Part shown: in pieces, positions 6,537 through 10,061 of the stretch
How the letters are laid out: each line of letters starts with the position of its first letter
How positions within the stretch are numbered: position 1 is the stretch's first letter
Assembly (NCBI GenBank): GCA_934630445.1
Contig: CAKTWY010000088.1
Location: forward strand, 1-10,061
Direction: 5' to 3'
Length of the DNA: 10,061 nucleotides
DNA from: an uncultured Eubacteriales bacterium
Lineage (GTDB): Bacteria; Bacillota; Clostridia; Oscillospirales; Butyricicoccaceae
Made by a program: the position numbers and the translations under genes
The notes under the pieces: generated by a model
The model's database searches: none
What the model was told of the DNA's origin: nothing
The model's input: only the letters and a program-made list of their open reading frames with translations

Positions 6537-7256
6537 TCAAACCTCTCCTCCGTCGCCCGCAAGCAGGCATTCAAGCGCGTTCAGGCGCGTCTGTTCCATC
6601 TCCGGTACATCTTTGAGCGCAAATGCAAGCCCAAGCGCATCATACTTCTCAATGCACAGCTTGCGAAACGGCAGCAGCTCCACCCGCTCGACATTTGGAA
6701 AAGGTTTAACCAGCTCCCGCAGGCGCCGGATATTCTCCTCCGAATCCGTAAGCCCCGGCACCACCACATGGCGTATCCACACGGGGATCTCCCGCTGCGC
6801 AAGGCGCTCCAGAAACGCCAGCGTCTGCGCAAGGCTCCCGCCGCTGCAGGCACGGTAGGCCGCCTCTTCCGTAAACTTGATGTCGAGCAGCACGAGGTCC
6901 GTCGCCGTCAGAAGCCTGCTCACATCTTCATTCCAGATGCATCCCGAAGTATCCAGGCACGTGTGAATGCCGTTGGCTTTGCACAGCTGAAAAAGCGCAT
7001 GCGTAAAATCGGCCTGCGCAAGCGCCTCGCCGCCCGATACGGTCACCCCGCCGTCCATACCGAGAGACCTTTTGCAGCGCAGAATTTTTTCAAACACCGC
7101 ATCCGGCGTCATCTCCATGCCGCCGGATGCTTCCCACGTATCGGGGTTGTGGCAGTATACGCAGCGCAGTGGGCACCCCTGCAGAAACACCACAAAACGC
7201 ACCCCCGGCCCGTCGAGCGTGCCGAGCGACTGGAGCGAATGCACGCGTCCGGTCAT
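6537..7256 (-). CDS. pflA: Pyruvate formate-lyase activating enzyme
   Basis: This 239-residue radical SAM enzyme installs the glycyl radical on PFL, using S-adenosylmethionine and a 4Fe-4S cluster. The cluster motif CPLRCVYC gives Cys28, Cys32 and Cys35 (CxxxCxxC), followed by HNPDTW as in PFL activases. The N-terminal GTLDGPGVRFVVFLQGC, the glycine-rich VTVSGGEAL segment that binds SAM, and DLVLLDIKF are all typical. Length is normal, and there is no extra ferredoxin domain of the kind seen in other glycyl-radical activases. The ATG overlaps the pflB stop in the sequence CTATGACC (a 4-bp overlap). No separate ribosome binding site is evident, so translation is probably coupled to pflB. The paired gene and the motif set make the assignment firm. 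Confidence 0.95.
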   Translation of the reverse strand: MTGRVHSLQSLGTLDGPGVRFVVFLQGCPLRCVYCHNPDTWEASGGMEMTPDAVFEKILRCKRSLGMDGGVTVSGGEALAQADFTHALFQLCKANGIHTCLDTSGCIWNEDVSRLLTATDLVLLDIKFTEEAAYRACSGGSLAQTLAFLERLAQREIPVWIRHVVVPGLTDSEENIRRLRELVKPFPNVERVELLPFRKLCIEKYDALGLAFALKDVPEMEQTRLNALECLLAGDGGEV

Positions 7257-9487
7257 AGCACTGTGTGGAACGTGCGGCTGATCACCTCTCGCTGCTGCTC
7301 GCGCGAAAGCTTATGAAAATTGACCGCATACCCGGAAACACGTATTGTGAGATTCGGATATTTCTCCGGGTCTTCATACGCCGCGACAAGCTGCTCGCGG
7401 CTGAGAACATTGACATTCAAATGATGCGCGCCGTTTGCGAAATAGCCGCCCATAATGGAGACAAGGTTTTTCGCGCGCACATGCGCCTCTTTCCCCAGCG
7501 CCTGCGGCACGATGGAAAAGGTATTGGAAATTCCGTCGCGGCAGTCGTCGTACGAAAGCTTTGCAACCGAGTTGAGCGAGGCGAGCGCGCCGTTCTTTTC
7601 CCGGTTGTGCATGGGGTTTGCCCCGGGCGCAAAGGGGGCGAAAGCGGGCCGCCCGTCCGGCGTCGCGCCGGTCTTTTTGCCGTATACGACGTTCGACGTG
7701 ATCGTCAGGACCGAAAGCGTGTGAATCGCATTGCGGTAAGCCGGCGTGCTGCGAAGGTCCTGCGCCACATCGTGAAGGAGCGTCTGCGCGATGCTGTCCA
7801 CGCGGTTGTCGTCGTTGCCGTAGGTGGGGAAATCGCCTGTCGTCTCAAAGCCGGTGATGTAGCCGCTCTCATCGCGCAGCGCGCGCACCTTTGCGTACTT
7901 CACCGCGCTCAGGCTGTCGGCCATGACAGACAGGCCCGCCACGCCGAAGGCCATAAAGCGCTCCACATCGGTATCGTGCAGGGCCATCTGCGTCTTTTCA
8001 TAGGCGTATTTGTCATGCATGTAGTGGATGACGTTCATCGTGTTGACATACAGCGCGCACAGCCACTTGCGGTAGATGTCAAAGCGCGCCATCACCTCGT
8101 CGTAATTGAGATACTCGCCCGGATATACTTCCATCTCCGGGCCGATTTTCGTGTCCTTCACGGTATCGTAGCCGCCGTTCAGCGCAAGGAGCAGGAGCTT
8201 TGGAAGGTTGCACCGCGCGCCGAAAAACTGCATCTGCTTGCCCACACGCATGGCCGAAACGCAACAGGCGATCGCATAATCGTCGCCGTAGGTCGGTCGC
8301 ATGAGATCGTCATTCTCATACTGCAGCGCATCCGTGTCGATCGACGCCTGCGCGCAGAAGGTCTTGAACGCCTCGGGCAGCTTTTCAGACCAGAGCACGG
8401 TGAGGTTCGGCTCCGGCGCAGGGCCGAGCGTATAAAGGGTATTGAGCATCCTGTACGAATTTTTGGTGACCAGCGGGCGGCCGTCCTCGCCCACGCCGCC
8501 GACACACTCGGTGATCCACATCGGATCTCCGCCGAACAGCTCGTTGTATTCCGGCGTGCGCAGGTGGCGCGCCATGCGCAGCTTCATAACAAAATCGTCT
8601 ATCAGCTCCTGCGCATGCACTTCGTCGAGCGTGCCTTCTCGCAAATCGCGCTCGATATAGATATCGAGGAACGTGCTCACCCTGCCCAGCGACATCGCTG
8701 CACCGTTCTGCTCCTTAATCGCGCCGAGATAGCCGAAATATGTAAACTGGATCGCCTCACGCGCATTCCCCGCCGGGGCGGAAATATCGATTTCGTAAAG
8801 CATCGCCATTTCCTTGAGCTTTTTCAGGAAAGCGATCTGCTGATAAAGTTCCTCGCTCTGGCGGATGGTGTCCGTGTTCATAAGACCGCGGCCAATTTCT
8901 GCCTTATCGCGTTCTTTTTCTTTGATCAGGCGGTCGACACCGTAAAGCGCCACGCGCCGGTAGTCTCCAATGATGCGCCCGCGCCCGTACGCATCTGGCA
9001 GGCCGGTGATCACGCCGGCGTGGCGCGCTTTTTTCATCTCGTCCGTATAGACGCGGAAAACGCCGTCGTTGTGCGTCGTGCGGTACTTAAATTCGTCTTC
9101 AATGCGCTCGGAAAGCGTATAGCCATACGCCGCGCAGGCGCTGCGCGCCATGCGGATACCGCCGAAGGGATTCACGCCGCGCTTTAACGGCCTCGCGGTC
9201 TGCAGCCCGACGATCAGCTCGTCCTTCCGGTCGAGGTAGCCGGGCGCGTAATGCGTCAGAGACGATACGGTCGTCGTGTCGATATCCAGCACGCCGCCGT
9301 ATTCGCGCTCAAGCTCAAACAGGCGCTCGAGTTTTTTCATCAGGCGCTTTGTGCGCTCCGTCGCACCGGCGAGGAAATCCGCGCCGCCCGTATAAGCGGA
9401 ATAATTCTTCTGGATAAAATCGCGCACATCGATATGCTCCTGCCAATTCCCGCCGGTAAAGCCGCGCCACTGCTGCTGGTTGTTCAT
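7253..9487 (-). CDS. pflB: Formate C-acetyltransferase (pyruvate formate-lyase)
   Basis: This 744-residue glycyl-radical enzyme converts pyruvate and CoA to acetyl-CoA and formate during anaerobic growth. The catalytic cysteine pair is Cys408-Cys409 in YAIACCVSAMRVGKQMQFFGAR. The radical glycine is Gly719 in IRVSGYAVNFHKL, 25 residues from the C-terminus as expected. Two adjacent cysteines mark a true PFL rather than a diol dehydratase or other relative. TTHNDGVFRVYT and GLPDAYGRGRIIGDYRR are further PFL signatures. The frame is open to an ATG at 9502, but GGAGGA just before the ATG at 9487 favours the later start (MNNQQQW). The gene is followed by overlapping pflA. Expression is probably set by the ZTP riboswitch and terminator between promoter and gene. 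The enzyme is destroyed by oxygen in its active form, which implies an anaerobic host. Confidence 0.97.
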   Translation of the reverse strand: MNNQQQWRGFTGGNWQEHIDVRDFIQKNYSAYTGGADFLAGATERTKRLMKKLERLFELEREYGGVLDIDTTTVSSLTHYAPGYLDRKDELIVGLQTARPLKRGVNPFGGIRMARSACAAYGYTLSERIEDEFKYRTTHNDGVFRVYTDEMKKARHAGVITGLPDAYGRGRIIGDYRRVALYGVDRLIKEKERDKAEIGRGLMNTDTIRQSEELYQQIAFLKKLKEMAMLYEIDISAPAGNAREAIQFTYFGYLGAIKEQNGAAMSLGRVSTFLDIYIERDLREGTLDEVHAQELIDDFVMKLRMARHLRTPEYNELFGGDPMWITECVGGVGEDGRPLVTKNSYRMLNTLYTLGPAPEPNLTVLWSEKLPEAFKTFCAQASIDTDALQYENDDLMRPTYGDDYAIACCVSAMRVGKQMQFFGARCNLPKLLLLALNGGYDTVKDTKIGPEMEVYPGEYLNYDEVMARFDIYRKWLCALYVNTMNVIHYMHDKYAYEKTQMALHDTDVERFMAFGVAGLSVMADSLSAVKYAKVRALRDESGYITGFETTGDFPTYGNDDNRVDSIAQTLLHDVAQDLRSTPAYRNAIHTLSVLTITSNVVYGKKTGATPDGRPAFAPFAPGANPMHNREKNGALASLNSVAKLSYDDCRDGISNTFSIVPQALGKEAHVRAKNLVSIMGGYFANGAHHLNVNVLSREQLVAAYEDPEKYPNLTIRVSGYAVNFHKLSREQQREVISRTFHTVL

Positions 9488-9517
9488 GTCGTCCTCCTCC
9501 ATTTTCCGGCTGCCCGA

Positions 9518-9558
9518 AAAACAAAATGGGCAGCCCTGTACTGCTACAAGACTGCCCA
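9518..9558 (-). terminator. Riboswitch-controlled terminator in the pflB leader
   Basis: On the minus strand 9558-9545 pairs with 9540-9527 to form a 14-bp stem (three G-U pairs) with a GCAG tetraloop. It is followed directly by TTTTGTTTTT (9526-9517), a classical intrinsic terminator. Its 5' arm begins with TGGGCAG, which includes the conserved 3' end of the ZTP aptamer. Ligand binding should therefore hide this arm and allow read-through into pflB. Confidence 0.9.
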
Positions 9559-9626
9559 GACGGTCGGCACAAAACGTATATGCTCCACTATGGTTTGACC
9601 ATAATTACCCGTCAGTCACATATACG
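9552..9626 (-). ncRNA. ZTP riboswitch (pfl motif) controlling pflBA
   Basis: The minus-strand leader has every landmark of this class. P1 is CGTATATG (9626-9619) paired with CATATACG (9582-9575). It is followed by the conserved TGACTGACGG (9618-9609). P2 is TTATGGT paired with ACCATAG around a CAA loop, then the conserved TGGAGC. A linker leads to CCGACCGTCTGGGCAG (9567-9552), whose CCGTC pairs back with GACGG (9613-9609) as the pseudoknot; TGGGC is the hallmark 3' end. The class senses ZTP/ZMP, purine intermediates that accumulate when 10-formyl-tetrahydrofolate is scarce, and switches genes on. It lies about 10 bases after the predicted transcription start and before a terminator that shares its 3' arm. 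Confidence 0.92.
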
Positions 9627-9642
9627 CGCTGATTGTATATCC

Positions 9643-9672
9643 AGTATATCCGCTGCGGCCCGCATTTGTCAA
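9643..9672 (-). promoter_or_regulatory. Promoter of the pflBA operon
   Basis: On the minus strand TTGACA (9672-9667, perfect -35) and TATACT (9648-9643, 5 of 6) are separated by 18 bases. Transcription should start near 9636, just before the ZTP aptamer. No clear Rex or FNR-type palindrome was seen beside it. Confidence 0.85.
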
Positions 9673-9771
9673 GCGCCATTGTATCCAAAACCGGCCGTGC
9701 TTTTCCCCAATATGCGGCAAAACAGACAAAGCGCAGCCTGCCGCTCTCCCCCACTCTCCACGGCCGTCCGC

Positions 9772-10061
9772 TTATAAAAGGCCCTGCTCCTTCTTCTCCA
9801 GATATTCGTCATATGTGGTCATGCGGTCGATATAGCCCTCCGGCGTCAGTTCGATGATGCGGTTGGCGATCGTCTGGATAAACTGATGGTCATGCGAGGA
9901 AAGAAGCACGATCCCCTTAAAATCGATGATCCCGTTGTTGACGGCTGTGATCGATTCAAGATCCAGATGGTTGGTCGGCTGATCCAGCACGAGTACGTTT
10001 GAGCCAAACATCATCATGCGCGAGAGCATGCACCGCACGCGCTCGCCGCCGGAAAGGACGC
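9772..10061 (-). CDS. C-terminal fragment of an ABC-F family ATPase (YkpA/YbiT-like)
   Basis: The frame enters from the right edge and ends at TAA (9774-9772), so about 96 C-terminal residues are visible. The ABC signature LSGGERVRCMLSRMM lies at the edge (about 10056-10012). It is followed by the Walker B region NVLVLDQPTNHLDLES, the switch histidine in LLSSHDHQFI, and the tail IANRIIELTPEGYIDRMTTYDEYLEKK. DLESITAVNNGI and SHDHQFIQTIANRI closely resemble Bacillus YkpA as remembered. This places it in the soluble ABC-F group of ribosome-associated ATPases rather than transporters; no membrane partner is seen. The codon after Asp in Walker B is CAG, giving Gln where most ABC ATPases have the catalytic Glu. 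It is followed by the pflBA promoter about 100 bases on, with no clear terminator between. Confidence 0.88.
   Translation of the reverse strand, partial: VLSGGERVRCMLSRMMMFGSNVLVLDQPTNHLDLESITAVNNGIIDFKGIVLLSSHDHQFIQTIANRIIELTPEGYIDRMTTYDEYLEKKEQGLL

Noticed and set aside
7265..9187. A 640-codon plus-strand open frame opposite pflB
   Set aside because: It lies wholly antisense to a clear pflB and is rich in Arg, His, Ala and Val, as expected from a GC-rich shadow frame. It has no recognisable domain or ribosome binding site.

Overview
The window looks like chromosomal DNA from an anaerobic Gram-positive bacterium (Bacillota, probably Clostridia). Four things point there: strong AGGAGG-type ribosome binding sites before most genes, a Bacillus-type AraR arabinose repressor with matching operators, an oxygen-sensitive pyruvate formate-lyase with its activase, and an ABC-F protein of the YkpA/YbiT type. 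Coding DNA is moderately GC-rich. No mobile element, CRISPR array, rRNA or tRNA is visible.

Left part (1-1243). The first 15 codons of an unidentified minus-strand gene lie at the edge, diverging from an AraC-family regulator. The roughly 370 bp between them hold an unusual cluster of perfect inverted repeats (156-332), in which a unit of about 48 bp occurs twice, 130 bp apart.

Pentose block (1248-4806). An AraR-type repressor (GntR DNA-binding domain plus LacI-like sensor), an L-ribulose-5-phosphate 4-epimerase (AraD) and an isomerase of the L-fucose/L-arabinose isomerase superfamily run left to right. TTGTA(T/C)(G/A)TAC operators sit before araR and before araD, so AraR probably represses itself and the araD-isomerase pair. 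The inferred role is conversion of L-arabinose to L-ribulose (isomerase) and of L-ribulose-5-P to D-xylulose-5-P (AraD). The kinase between these steps and the transporter are not in the window. A strong hairpin ends the operon.

Middle (4931-6353). A convergent minus-strand gene encodes a single-pass membrane protein with an extracellular phosphodiester glycosidase (NAGPA-like) domain. Its last codons form one arm of a perfect 17-bp inverted repeat.

Formate block (6457-9672, minus strand). A TTGACA/TATACT promoter is followed directly by a convincing ZTP (pfl-motif) riboswitch with a terminator-type expression platform, then pflB and pflA, whose reading frames overlap by 4 bp, then a 19-bp hairpin. 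The logic is coherent: ZTP builds up when 10-formyl-tetrahydrofolate is short, and PFL supplies the formate from which it is made.

Right edge (9772-10061, minus strand). This is the C-terminal end of an ABC-F ATPase whose Walker B motif reads LDQPTNHLD rather than LDEPTNHLD.

I found no wholly new multi-gene system. The most notable items are the ZTP-controlled pflBA operon, the palindrome cluster before the AraC gene, and the FucI-like isomerase standing where a classical AraA would be expected.
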